Part shown: positions 35,041-47,300 of the stretch, piece after piece
How positions within the stretch are numbered: position 1 is the first letter of the stretch
Layout: each line of letters opens with the position of its first letter
Source of the DNA: Sporobolomyces roseus
Lineage: Eukaryota > Basidiomycota > Microbotryomycetes > Sporidiobolales > Sporidiobolaceae
Length of the DNA: 64,000 nt
Direction of reading: 5' to 3'
Assembly (NCBI GenBank): GCA_016617785.1
Contig: JADILM010000009.1
Span: 62,001 to 126,000 of the forward strand
Notes under the pieces: model-generated
What the model was told of the DNA's origin: nothing
What the model saw: only the letters and a program-made list of their open reading frames with translations
Database searches by the model: none
Made by a program: the position numbers and the translations under genes

Positions 35041-35414
35041 TGTTGATCCGGAGGAGTTGAGAGATGAGTTAAGGGGAGGAATGAAGAAGGAGGAAAGGAC
35101 GTGAAGCGATTAAAGACGAGTGGCGAGGTCGTGTGGATTACTGTGCTTCAACACGAGTGATCTAGTGCTGTAGGACCGTGATTTCGTGATCGAGGTGAAG
35201 GTAAAGAAGGAAAGAGAGCGAGATTCGCGTTTTGCAAGCTGCAGTCTCTCAAACACGACTGATGTAACAAGTAATTGACGACGTTACGACAGCGACAGAA
35301 CAGGTATGCAAACAGAAACTAGCGCTACAAAAGAAAAGCTACAAAAAAAACCAACTTTCGCCAAAGTCGTCGAGATCCTCCTCCTCACCTCGCTCAACCC
35401 TGCAAGCATTCATT
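35041..35414. other. Intergenic region upstream of F6
   Basis: About 370 bp holding the promoter of F6 and the 3' flank of the GPI-protein gene, including an A-rich run near 35343. No gene. Confidence 0.45.
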
Positions 35415-36321
35415 CTATAGCACCAACACTACCGCACCCATCGCAATACCACCCAGCGCCAATCCCATCCCAACAACCTTCTCCCTCGTCGCACCCGAAC
35501 TCATTTCCGTCTCCCCCTCTCCTTCCTCCTCTTCCTCGTCCTCCTCCTCGCTCGCCCCAGTCTGGAACGGATCATTTCCCCCAACCGTTGCTGACGGATT
35601 AGTGAGAGTCGTTGTTGGAGTAGCGATAGTCAAAGGTTGTCCTCTAATCTGATAGAGTTGAGAAGAGTTTGAGAGGTCCAAAGAAATACATTGATTCACG
35701 AATGCTACACTTGACAGAAACGTCAGTTGAAGACGAGAAGGGAGAGAAGGGGGAGAAGGGGGAGGGAGGAGGAAGCGGACCGTTGTAGTTTTGTAATGGG
35801 AGAGTTCCGTTCGTGTAGGAAGAATCTATCGTTATACAATTTGCGCAAGTATCTAGACATCCCAACTTTCTCATCAGCTCAATCGGACGAAGAGAGAAGC
35901 GAGAGGATTACGTACAGACTCGAGCGAGGGTAGTATCCGAGCAACTACATTTCAAAATATCATAATCCGCCCCGCTTCTCAAACACCCAGCGAGCGTTCT
36001 CGAAACGACATGACATTTTGATTGACACATGACTGTTGAGGCTTGAATGATATCTGGGAGATAAGTCGCTGATCCATCGTCGGTTGGAGAAGGATCTGAT
36101 GATGCGAAGGAAACGAAGGAAGGAGTGTAATCGGATAGGGTACGCTTTGTTAGCGAGGTTAGGGAGGAGACGGAGTAGAGGGAGAGGGGGAAAAATTGAG
36201 CTGGAATAGGGAGACAGGTTAGTAAAGAGATGGGAGAGGGAGGAGAAGGGAAAAGAGTACCGATTGCGAAGAATGCAGAGGTACCGAGGGAGAGAATGGC
36301 TACTTTCATTTTGAAAGGCAT
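35415..36321 (-). CDS. CFEM-like GPI-anchored cell-surface protein
   Basis: Small secreted protein of 235 residues. Exons: 36321-36261, 36200-35916, 35852-35781 and 35704-35415. The N-terminus (MKVAILSLGTSAFFAI from the second ATG at 36309) looks like a signal peptide. The middle holds eight cysteines spaced C-x3-C-x9-C-x11-C-x-C-x10-C-x2-C...C, with a DILKCSC block, the CFEM-type layout (fungal surface proteins, some binding haem). The C-terminus is acidic, then Gly/Val-rich and hydrophobic to the last residue (MGLALGGIAMGAVVLVL), as expected for GPI attachment. Intron 1 splits the signal region. The CFEM assignment rests on Cys count and spacing only; which ATG is used is open. Confidence 0.65.
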
Positions 36322-37708
36322 ACGTTTGTTGAATAGCGTTGAAGAAGTGCGGATATCTCTGCTTGGAGGGTTGCTTTAAGCGAGTTCTGTTAGGTCGAGA
36401 ACGAGCGTTGTATGTGAACGAGGGTAGGAGCGTTGAAAGCGAGTGGAGTGCGTAAGAAACAGGCGATGAGGAGCAGACGGGAAGCAAAGCTAAGAGGGGG
36501 GAAAGAGAGAAAAGGCAGATCGCTGATGGCAAGCCTTTTTCCGACGAAGGAAGCCTTCAGAGCAGAAAGGAAAGGGGGACGAGATCTCGTTCAAGAATTA
36601 GGAGAACCGACCAAGTTCAGACAGTGAGAGAGTACGAAAGCGGCATTTGGAACTCGAGCGATGGCAGAAGGCTGTGCGGTATCGCGAGGAGAGAGACAAG
36701 AATGAAGCAGTTTCGAAAGGGAGAAAGACAGAGCATTCGCAGTCTCTTACTTCCTTCGGTACAGCTGGGTCAGTCTACTGTGAGTGTCGACATATCGTAC
36801 TGATCGTGAGGTGAGGTTGAGCCGTGCGAAAGAAGTGAAAAGTCGAGACGAGTCGAAAGGCTGAGTTTGGAAACTTGGAGTAATTTCGGTTGGAGCGAAA
36901 TAAATCGTTGCCCTCTCTAGACGGAAAGAGTTCATTCATGTTGACGTTGTGCGATTGACATTCACGACTTGCGATGTTGCGAGGTGTAGGGCAATAGCGG
37001 GCAAAAAGTCGTAAGACTGTTTTTCGAAGGGAAGAACGAAACAGGGTCAGTTCTCTTTCAGATCTCAACAAGACCAAGTTGTCCGCCCATCTCATATCCC
37101 CTTGTCAACAGATGTCGAGAGTGTAATGCCTCAGTTTTGGGTAACGAGCCCGGTTTTATCCTCTTCGCGAAAGAGAGTAATCGATCACATTATCAGTAGG
37201 ATCAATTGGATTAAGTAAAGTTTTAACATCTTTGGCAACACTAGTCCCTTCTTGGACTTCCACCTTGGATCAAGAGGAGAGAGATAGGGGGAGAGGAGGG
37301 ATTGAAAAAAAGCTGAACCGAAGGAGGGAGAGAAAGAGCGAAACATCCTCGAGGGAGGAAGGGAGACTAACCAGTCGAGTTGTAGAGTAGCTTGGAATAG
37401 ATCTAGAGGTGGTAGAAGGTCATTCGAGGTGGTTGAAGTTTGAGAAGAGAAGCGTTGGAAGCAGAGAAAGAAAGACGAGACAAGTCTAACAACCTACATC
37501 TCATACAACTACTCACGAGTCAGGCATAGACTAGGAAGCACCTCGATAGCACTACCCGGCCCACCCTTCGTTCATCTAGCTCTCTCTGAGGATTCTCCCC
37601 TTTCTCCTCTCATCCTCGACAACTCGATTCATCAATCCACTGCATCTACCCACTCTACTCGACCCAATCACCCATCAAGCTATCACGACAGTGTAGAGGA
37701 TCAGAAAT
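36322..37708. other. Large divergent intergenic region
   Basis: About 1.4 kb between the GPI-protein gene and CK2 alpha, transcribed divergently. Small minus-strand ORFs at 36747-37095 have no domain character. Purine-rich tracts occur at 37270-37350 and near 37440-37480. I see no RNA gene; it probably holds both promoters and a long CK2 leader. Confidence 0.4.
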
Positions 37709-39338
<1,630 letters not shown>

Positions 39339-39581
39339 ATTCCCTGAGCTTGAGGTCGAGTGGGTGATGGCGAAGTTTTATACTAAAGGGTTATTATCGA
39401 ATCAATTCTCCTACTCTACATTCTTTTTTGTTCTTCTCTGGTTTGAATGTAATAGCTCACATTGATGTTCTCTATCTCTCTTATAGCTGCCGTCATCGTT
39501 TTGGAGAGGGAGGATCGGACTTTCCGCGGCGTGAATTTCTGCTCCTCTCTTCCTCTCTCTCTTCACTTCTAATCTTCGACG

Positions 39582-41828
39582 ATGGATCGCCGCCGCAACG
39601 AACAAGCACGAAGTAGCTCCACAGGGAACGCACAAGGCACTACTCCTGTCCACTCGTTTGCTCCCGCTCGCGATTCCAACGGATACAAAATGCCTCGATT
39701 GATGAAAACCCTACCCTTCACGCTCGAGGAAGCTGATGAGGATCCTTGGAGATGCGCAAATATGGTCAGTTACTTCGTTTGTGAGCTCTTCCCTTGACTC
39801 CTCCTCGATGGACCTTAGGAAGTAACAATTTTGATTGAAACAGGGGAAGAGCAGGTGGAACAGCCTCTCATGAGAGCGAGATACTCTTCAAATCCACCAG
39901 AGCACTACAAGGAAGAAACTCAGTATCTACCACAACTCAGTAAGCCGCTCGCTGATTCCGACGTTCTTCCTTGACATTTTCGTCGCATAGGTGAAACCTA
40001 CTTTGCAGAACGCTATCATTTCGGCTTGAGTACGGCAAGAGGTCATCACGAAATTGCGGATGTCCTGTTGAATGGCAAAGACGTAGCTGGATGGTTCGAA
40101 AAGAGTTGGCAAACCGGGGACGAACAGGAAGAATCTCGTAAAGTGATGGTTATCATGGCGTTATCGCAGACAACTAGAACTATGGGAGGAGTAGGAACGG
40201 GATTGCGAAGACTGTAAGTCGACTTTTTTGCATTTCACTTCGCGTCGTGCTCGAAACGGGACAAACGCAAGATTTTACGTTTTGCAGCTGTCCGGATCTC
40301 TCCCCTCAGCGACTCGCGATCAACAACGGACAAGCACTCGTTGACTTGATCCGCTTCATCGCTCAGTCTGGGAGCAAGTTCAAAGGAAGTGACTACTACC
40401 CTGTACCGAACGACGAATTCGATCGATACTATTCGATCGAGAACGATGAAGGTCTCCCGCCTGCTCGCGCTCTACGCTTGAATCTCCTCTCTCTACAACA
40501 TCGTGAGTCCTCTTTGCTGTAACCTCGAGCGTCTTGGTCGCAGAACTGAACGCTTCTCAGCTTTTCGCAGACCGCAATTTGTTCATCACCAGATTTGTTT
40601 TCTATCTACTCGCCATCGGTGTACGTCGACTCTTTTCGAACGTCTATCAAACTGATAAGCAACTCCTGTTTTGTCCCGCAGGAATATGGGCTGGACATCA
40701 AGCAGATCCCCGGCGCACTACTTCAGAAACCATGTCTGTCACTTCCTGCAGACGGTGCTCAGATGTCGCGAGGTGGAAATCTCGTCGAATCGTCTTCCAC
40801 TCTTGCGAAGAGCATCTCTGCGCCGCAGGTGGAGAACGAGTACCCGAGCTCGAGACCGATGACTGCCGAAGACAACGGAGGAAGACCGATTCCTCACCGC
40901 ATCGATACCTGCCTCTGCTGTCGAAGATTCAGAGACGAAGTGCAAGAGCTCGTCGAAGGTAGAAAACAATTCAGCTACTGTAAAAAATGGTGAGTTTCGA
41001 GATTTCAGGGTTTCGAACTTCTTTTTGCTCCTTCGAAGGTGTATCGTTCAACCTGCTGATAACGCTCATCTCGTGAGCAGCTTGAAGCTCGATCCTCCGC
41101 ACCGTGTTCCCTACTGCTCGGAGGAGTGTCAAGTGAAGGAATGGTCAAGTCATCGATTGATCTGCGGCAAGCTCTTCGTCAACCCCAAGACCCCTCAGTT
41201 CGGCATGATCGCCCCTCCTACTCTATCTCCTCTCTCGCTATTGCTTCAGTACAAGCTTTCCAACGTCAACGCGTGGAACGCAGAAGAGGCAGCAAAGATC
41301 GGCGGAGATGGAGGAACTCGAAAGCTGTACGGTTTCCGATACCTCGATCCTGCTTTCGTTCCTCGTCCGACTGGTGGACCAAACGAGGCAGCCTGGCTTG
41401 GTCGAGGAACAGCTTGGCTTGCTGGAAGTACCCGATTCAAGGAGGGCAAGGATGGAGTGAACGAAATCGCTGCCGCTCGTAACCGTGCTGTCGAAACGAG
41501 GGACATGGACGACATCCGTACTTTCCTCCGCTCTATCTGGCCTATGGCAGCCATGATCGGTCAGCCCTACACAAGATCAGAAGCTATCGCTGAATTCGCC
41601 GGTGATTGGGATATCGAGGTTGAAACGATTAGGGATTGGGTCAGGACAATCTCGGAAGATGAGATCCAAGCTCAAAGTCGTCACGGACATGGTGGACCTC
41701 TGTTTCAGCGAGCATTGATGTCAGGAAACTTGGAGGAACTCATGAGGTTGATGACGGATTACGCTAGGAACGACCCCGAGAGGAATCTCAGTCCGGCGGC
41801 GCGAAAGGCTTTCTGTGAAACGATCTAG
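39582..41828 (+). CDS. MYND zinc-finger protein, paralogue M1
   Basis: Seven exons: 39582-39780, 39844-39939, 39991-40213, 40288-40502, 40571-40620, 40682-40989 and 41081-41828 (612 residues). The MYND finger is complete after splicing exons 6 and 7: CLCCRRF...YCKKC...YCSEECQVKEWSSHRLICGKLF, a C-x2-C...C-x2-C...C-x3-C...H-x3-C zinc ligand set. MYND fingers are usually protein-interaction modules. The N-terminal half (about 350 residues) has no domain I recognise but is shared with the paralogues at 44399 and 53811: a TLPFTLEEA start, YYPVPNDEFDRYY and a conserved GALLQKP block. The C-terminal part is helical. Exons 2 and 5 are 96 and 50 nt in all three copies. Confidence 0.8.
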
Positions 41829-42401
41829 CTTGTACCGTACTCTCCTTTGTAATCCGGATCACATTTGTCTGTACAATGCTCCCTAGTGCTCTCCAGTGTT
41901 TTCTCCTCGACGAGAAGAGCAAGACCAAAGAATCGTCGAATTTGTGAGCCTTCCTCATCTTGGTCAGAATCCGAATGTGAGCAGACTAGAGGGGGTAGGC
42001 CATCCCTTATTTGTCACAGGAAGCCCTCGTCAGCGCGTTGACAGAAGTTGAGAGGACTTTTTCAAAACGAGCGAATCTTTCCTTCCGACCCCATCTTCGA
42101 CAACAATCTACAGCGATAGACGCACACTCAGAAGGTACATTGATCTCTTAACTTGCCTCCACAAGGGTGCTAGATCCTTACGGCACCGTCCTCACTTCAA
42201 AGGTCGACTTCATCAAACCTTGGGTTCATCAAGCGAGGAAACTCTCGACACGCCTTGCGGAGGGCCCTAGGTTAACTGGAAAGGATGTAGGATAGCAACA
42301 GACCCATCAGAGCCTTTCAGTAGCTGATCATCTGCTTTACTCGTCCACAGTCGCTTCCCCTCTCCCTTTCCCCTCACCTTGCCTCACTTCCTCTCTCGAC
42401 C
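41829..42401 (+). other. Intergenic region upstream of ETT1/Nro1 copy B
   Basis: About 570 bp with no gene. The last ~50 bp before 42402 are pyrimidine-rich and only loosely similar to the leader of copy A, in contrast to the near-identical coding starts. Confidence 0.45.
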
Positions 42402-44090
42402 ATGCCTCCCAAACCCAAAGGATTGAAAGCATCGAAACGCTCAGCTCCCTTCGACCCATCCTCTCTCCCCTCCGATTCCACTCCCTCCACTTCAACCTCA
42501 ACTTCCTCAGAACGAACTTATCCCCTCGACGAAGACTGCTTGACCCTCTCCGACTTATTCGAACTCCGCCTCACAGTTCTCGAGATCCTCTACCCCTTCC
42601 CAACCGATCTAACCTTCGCCCACCTCGACCCAGAGAAACTAGATGAAGCTAGATCATTCTTACGAGGCATCTTGCATGGTTGTGCCGTATTAGAACAATA
42701 TATCAAACAAGGTGATTATGGTAAAGTATGTGAGAGGGATCAGGCTGGAGAAAGGAGTGATGAGAAAGTTGAAAAGAGGAGGCAAGAAGCAGGAAAAGAA
42801 AAATTGCAAGCACTCGGATTAGGCGAGGAGGCGGAACCCGAACAACTCATCCTCTACCTTCAAGCCTGGAGTCTGCACCATCTAGGCGAGATCTTCGAGG
42901 ACCCGAAGGAGGAGATCAAGACAGCAGCATTGAAGTTGGGAGGACCTTCAGGAAACAAGAAACGGAAAATCGACTTGAACGAGCCGAGAACGAAACTCGA
43001 ATGGCTCGAGGCAGGCCACGCCAAGTATGAATTGGTCCACGATGGACTTGGAGCAGCGTGGGAGGAACACGACGAAGCGAATTTCATGATCATGTCACTC
43101 GTCGGTGCTGATTTCATGCGTTGCAAGCTCTCCCTCGCTCAATGTTACCTCGACGAACCAGGACAACCGAAAGGCGTCGACCTATCGAAGGGATCGGGAT
43201 GGGCAGAGATGCTCGAGAGACCTGTTGGATGTCAATGGGGCATCGGGATCAACAACATCGACGATGTCGAGGACGACGATTGTGTTCTCGCTCAATTACG
43301 CAGTTGGGCTCAGTGCATTTCGTTCTGCGAACGGAACTCGCTTAGCGAAGGATCTGGCTGGGAGGACAAGTTCAAAGAGAAGAAGGAGAAGGGACAAGGA
43401 GGTTTGGCAAGATGCGAAAGATCGATCGAGGTCTTCACGGAAAGTGCGATTGAGGACGCGATAGACGACGTGCAGAAATGGAGGAACGACCGAGCTGCGG
43501 AACAGCTTGAACTTTGGAGGTGGCTCAGAGACGTGATCGTTGCGGATCTGAGAATGGCCAGGTTCGTTACGATGGAGGACGCTATCGAAGCCAAGTACCG
43601 ACCAGAGGATGAAGACCAGGAAGAGGATGACGAGGAGGTAGAAGTGAAAGAGTTACCAATGGATGCAGAAGATGTCAAACTCGTCAAGAAAGCTAGTCAA
43701 GAGGGTGAGTCTGCAGTCCTCCCTTTTCTCTTCTCTAGCTTCACTGACTCTTCGTCGTCGCTTATAGCTATCGACGCTCTTTGGGAGACTATCACTTCTT
43801 TCGCTGAGCTACCCGCTTCTGTCGCTCATCCTTCTGGAAAAGATACTCAATATCGCAAAGTACGTGTCCTGTTCTTTCAAGCTCTTTCTCTTCTTTGGCT
43901 GATACGCTCTCGATATCGACAGCTCGAGGAAGTATTACTCATGTCTTCGGCACTCGTCAATCCGTCAGACAAGGAAGCGACGAAACAGATCGAGGAGGAA
44001 ATCGAAAAAGTCAGGAAAGAGGGAGGTCTTGAAGAGAACGAGGACGCTACAGATGCAGCTGAGGGAGACGGCGCAGAGGAGAAGAAGTAG
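42402..44090 (+). CDS. ETT1/Nro1-like protein, copy B (complete)
   Basis: Complete paralogue of the gene at the left edge. Exons 42402-43704, 43768-43859 and 43923-44090 give 520 residues. Both introns are 63 nt, a multiple of three with no stop, so the unspliced frame is also open (562 codons). The family is Nro1/Ett1, nuclear TPR-like helical proteins. Features: basic Ser/Thr-rich N-terminus, CAVLEQYIKQGDYGK, the KKRKIDL putative nuclear signal, AQLRSWAQCISF, an acidic EDEDQEEDDEEVE run, and an acidic C-terminus. The first ~130 residues equal copy A exactly, with only synonymous base changes. After that the proteins diverge strongly. One copy may have specialised; which is ancestral cannot be told here. 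Confidence 0.8.
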   Translation: MPPKPKGLKASKRSAPFDPSSLPSDSTPSTSTSTSSERTYPLDEDCLTLSDLFELRLTVLEILYPFPTDLTFAHLDPEKLDEARSFLRGILHGCAVLEQYIKQGDYGKVCERDQAGERSDEKVEKRRQEAGKEKLQALGLGEEAEPEQLILYLQAWSLHHLGEIFEDPKEEIKTAALKLGGPSGNKKRKIDLNEPRTKLEWLEAGHAKYELVHDGLGAAWEEHDEANFMIMSLVGADFMRCKLSLAQCYLDEPGQPKGVDLSKGSGWAEMLERPVGCQWGIGINNIDDVEDDDCVLAQLRSWAQCISFCERNSLSEGSGWEDKFKEKKEKGQGGLARCERSIEVFTESAIEDAIDDVQKWRNDRAAEQLELWRWLRDVIVADLRMARFVTMEDAIEAKYRPEDEDQEEDDEEVEVKELPMDAEDVKLVKKASQEGESAVLPFLFSSFTDSSSSLIAIDALWETITSFAELPASVAHPSGKDTQYRKVRVLFFQALSLLWLIRSRYRQLEEVLLMSSALVNPSDKEATKQIEEEIEKVRKEGGLEENEDATDAAEGDGAEEKK

Positions 44091-44398
44091 ATATCGAGGT
44101 GGAAAGCAGGTCCTTTCTGTTCGCTGAGATGAGCGAGAGAGACTAATTGATCGGGAAACGACTTTCGACGCTATGCTCTGCTTCTCCTCTTCTTTTTTTC
44201 TCTCTCTCTTTCCCCTTTCCCTGCTCACCGTCATTCGACAACATCGCTAAAATCTCATCGCGATTCGGAAAGTCCGGGCCGCTCACGCCTCGTCAAGTTT
44301 CTCTCTTCTTCTTCTCTTCTTCTTCTCTTCTTCTTCTCTTTTCTTCCCTTTCCCCTCGCTCCCTTCGACAGACTACAGACCACAGAGCAGTCATCACT
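44091..44398 (+). other. Intergenic region and leader of M2
   Basis: About 310 bp, strongly pyrimidine-rich. It contains a CTT/CTTCTT microsatellite at about 44307-44345 just upstream of the M2 start. No gene. Confidence 0.55.
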
Positions 44399-47300
44399 AT
44401 GCCTCCTCGCCGCAAGAAGCAAGTACACAAATCTACGCCACCCTCATCCTCTCCCGCTTCTTCTCCTGCTTCTCCATCAGATCCTCAAGTCACTCCCCCT
44501 CGCAAACCACTCCCGTTCACTCTTGCAGACGCTTGCGCAAATCCAGAACAGTGTCGTCGTAAGGTAAACCGTGTTGTCTGTGAGTCCCCCCTTCTCTCAT
44601 CGAGGAGCTTGAATTGACAAAGTCGTTCTCTCAATCTGCAGGGGAAGAAGAGGTCGTGAAGCCGCTCATGAAGCAGAGATACGAAGAGGATGAACCTGTG
44701 AATTGGACCAAAGAGATTAACGTCGAGAAATGTTTGGGTGAGTCTCGTCGAACCTTTCTCGCATGAATCGATCGTCGCTGAACTACTTTCCATCGCTTGC
44801 TCTGCTTCAGCCGAGGATCAACTCGCGAGGATCTATCAATTCGGTCTCTTGATAGCTCGTCTCCATGCAAACATCGCTAGAGCTGTGCTAGGTCAACATT
44901 ACATTGGAGGAAGTTTCGAAGGATGGTGGAAATCTCGCTTGACGGAAGAGGATAGGCTCGGGTTCTTACAAGCAGCACTCGATGCTGCATGTGTAGCAGG
45001 GAAAGGATATGGTCTCGATATCAGACTCAAGTAAGCTCTCAACTCCAATTTTCTAGCTGTCAAACACCTCCTTGGAACCCGTAGCTGACGTCCTCGCGCC
45101 ACTGAAATAGCTGTCCTGATATCGATGCACACGAACTCGCGAAAGACGGAGGAAAAGGATTCATTTCGATCCTCCGTCAAATCGTGCAATCAGCTCAGAC
45201 TTTCAAGAATCAAGAAGATTACTATCCGATCATAAGCGAAGAGTTTGATCGCTATCATCAAATCGACAGGAAAGGAATCACTGATGGACTACCTCAAGAT
45301 CGAGCCGTTCGAACTTTTCAAGTTATCGAACAGCACGGTGAGTTCCCTCGTTTTCGCACATTTCTTCGTCTCGCAAGATCGGACTGGTACTAGCGATTAA
45401 ACCGTGCAGCGTTTCAAAACTCATCGAGCTAGGGGAGCGAGAGGGGGGAAGAAAGGGAAGGAGGGTGAAACGACTGAAACCGTGCAGCGTTTCAAAACTC
45501 ATCGAGCTAGGGGAGCGAGAGGGGGGAAGAAAGGGAAGGAGGGTGAAACGACTGAGGTGTGGAGAGGAGGAGGGAAAGACGAGTCGAAAGAAATTAAACC
45601 GTGCAGCGTTTCAAAACTCATCGAGGAAGGAGGGTGAAACGACTGAGGTGTGGAGAGGAGGAGGGAAAGACGAGTCGAAAGAAAGGGTAACAAAAGAACA
45701 AAAATAAAGTGACCAAGGGGATTCGAACTGAAAGGAAGACGCGCGTGCTGTAAGATTCGCAAGATTGCGAATTTTGTAGCTCGATGAAAACAGGGAAGAG
45801 GAGGGTGGGAGAGTTGAAATCGACTACGTCTAATGCGTTGGGAATCAGCTACAGCGAGAATGAGGGGAATTTGTGTGAGGAAGCTAACCGGTAAGAGACT
45901 TCTGAGGGCGAAGTACCGATTAACGGAGAGGAAGAGGGAATGGGAGCTGTAGCTGTGAGGTGGAAGTGCTAGTGTCAGCTTTGATTTGGAGTCAAAGTGG
46001 AAGGGGGAAAAAAGGAGGGGAGACTGACTCCGAATGCAAGCTTGAGAGCAAAAGCGTCCGAGAGCGAGGAGAAGGTAGAGGGGTGCAGCCTACTTGGGGT
46101 AGGAGAGTCAGCCTATTGGATCTAGAATGGGTACTAGATAGTACTCACCTCTATCAACTCAATCCAGTCGAGATCTTTTTTCAAAGATGTGGATTCTCGA
46201 GGGCCGGTTTGGATCTGAGTGAAAGAGGGAGAGGAGGGAAGTGAGTTTGGAATTCACTATGACAGTAGCTAGAGGTGGTAACTTACAAGCTTGCAGTGGG
46301 GCTGAAGCGAATAAGGAGAAGAAGGAAGGGAGAAGGGAGGATGAGCTTCGCTCGAGCAAAAACTTTCGGAGAACTAAGAGAAGCCTCGCCTAATGACCGA
46401 AAAGTCGCGAATCTCAGAGTTTCCTCAAATTTCTACCCTCGCAGCCGCTCATTCTGCCAGTGAGGAGCTGGACTTTGGAAGGAAGAGTCCTAACTACGAC
46501 AAAGTTTATCAAGCCCACAAGTTCGCAGATTCCCATCGTCTCGCAAGATCGGACTGGTACTAGCGATTAAACCGTGCAGCGTTTCAAAACTCATCGAGCT
46601 AGGGGAGCGAGAGGGGGGAAGAAAGGGAAGGAGGGTGAAACGACTGAGGTGTGGAGAGGAGGAGGGAAAGACGAGTCGAAAGAAAGGGTAAAAGGAGGGT
46701 AACGGAAATGATGATTCGAAAGATTAGATTGCTGGTAAGGCGAATTCGAGCTGAGAGAGGTTGAAGGAGGGGAGGTGGGCGGTGAGTAAGGAGGATGTGG
46801 CGTCGCGGTGCCGAGAAGCGATAGCGATTTCCGGCTGCATCCTAACATATTCTTCCCACGCATCCGAACTCCATCTCCCTAACTTCTTGATAGTACTATC
46901 CTTTGTCCCCCGCTCTGAATACCATGTAGCTCCTCCAGCCCTGAAGGAATGACCAGTGTATTCTTCCCCACAAGTCGATTTGAGGAGATCAACGAACCAG
47001 CGACGAGTTGGGACCGCTCCATCGCTGTTGATCCACATAGGACCAGTAGTTCCGTGTAGGTGATCCCGAACTCGAAGGTAAGCTTGAACGACGCCAAAGA
47101 GAGGACCGGCGTCGACGGCTGCGAACCAAAGCTTTGAGCCGGTGAAGAGCCGATCCGCCTTGTGGTAAGGAAGATGGAGCGAGAATCCTTGAGGAGAGAT
47201 TCTTGCGGTTGATCGAGGCGAATACTTGAGTTCATTTTGATATTCAACTTGATCATAAGCGGTGAGTTCTTGGGCGCGAGCGCAAGAGAAGAAGGCGACG

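Noticed and set aside
45404..45707. Plus-strand ORFs rich in Arg/Gly/Glu
   Set aside because: They are translations of the tandem units of repeat B2.
45960..46463. ORFs repeated identically at 45.9-46.5 and 51.5-52.1 kb
   Set aside because: They lie within repeats A2 and A1 and duplicate with them; no coding signature.
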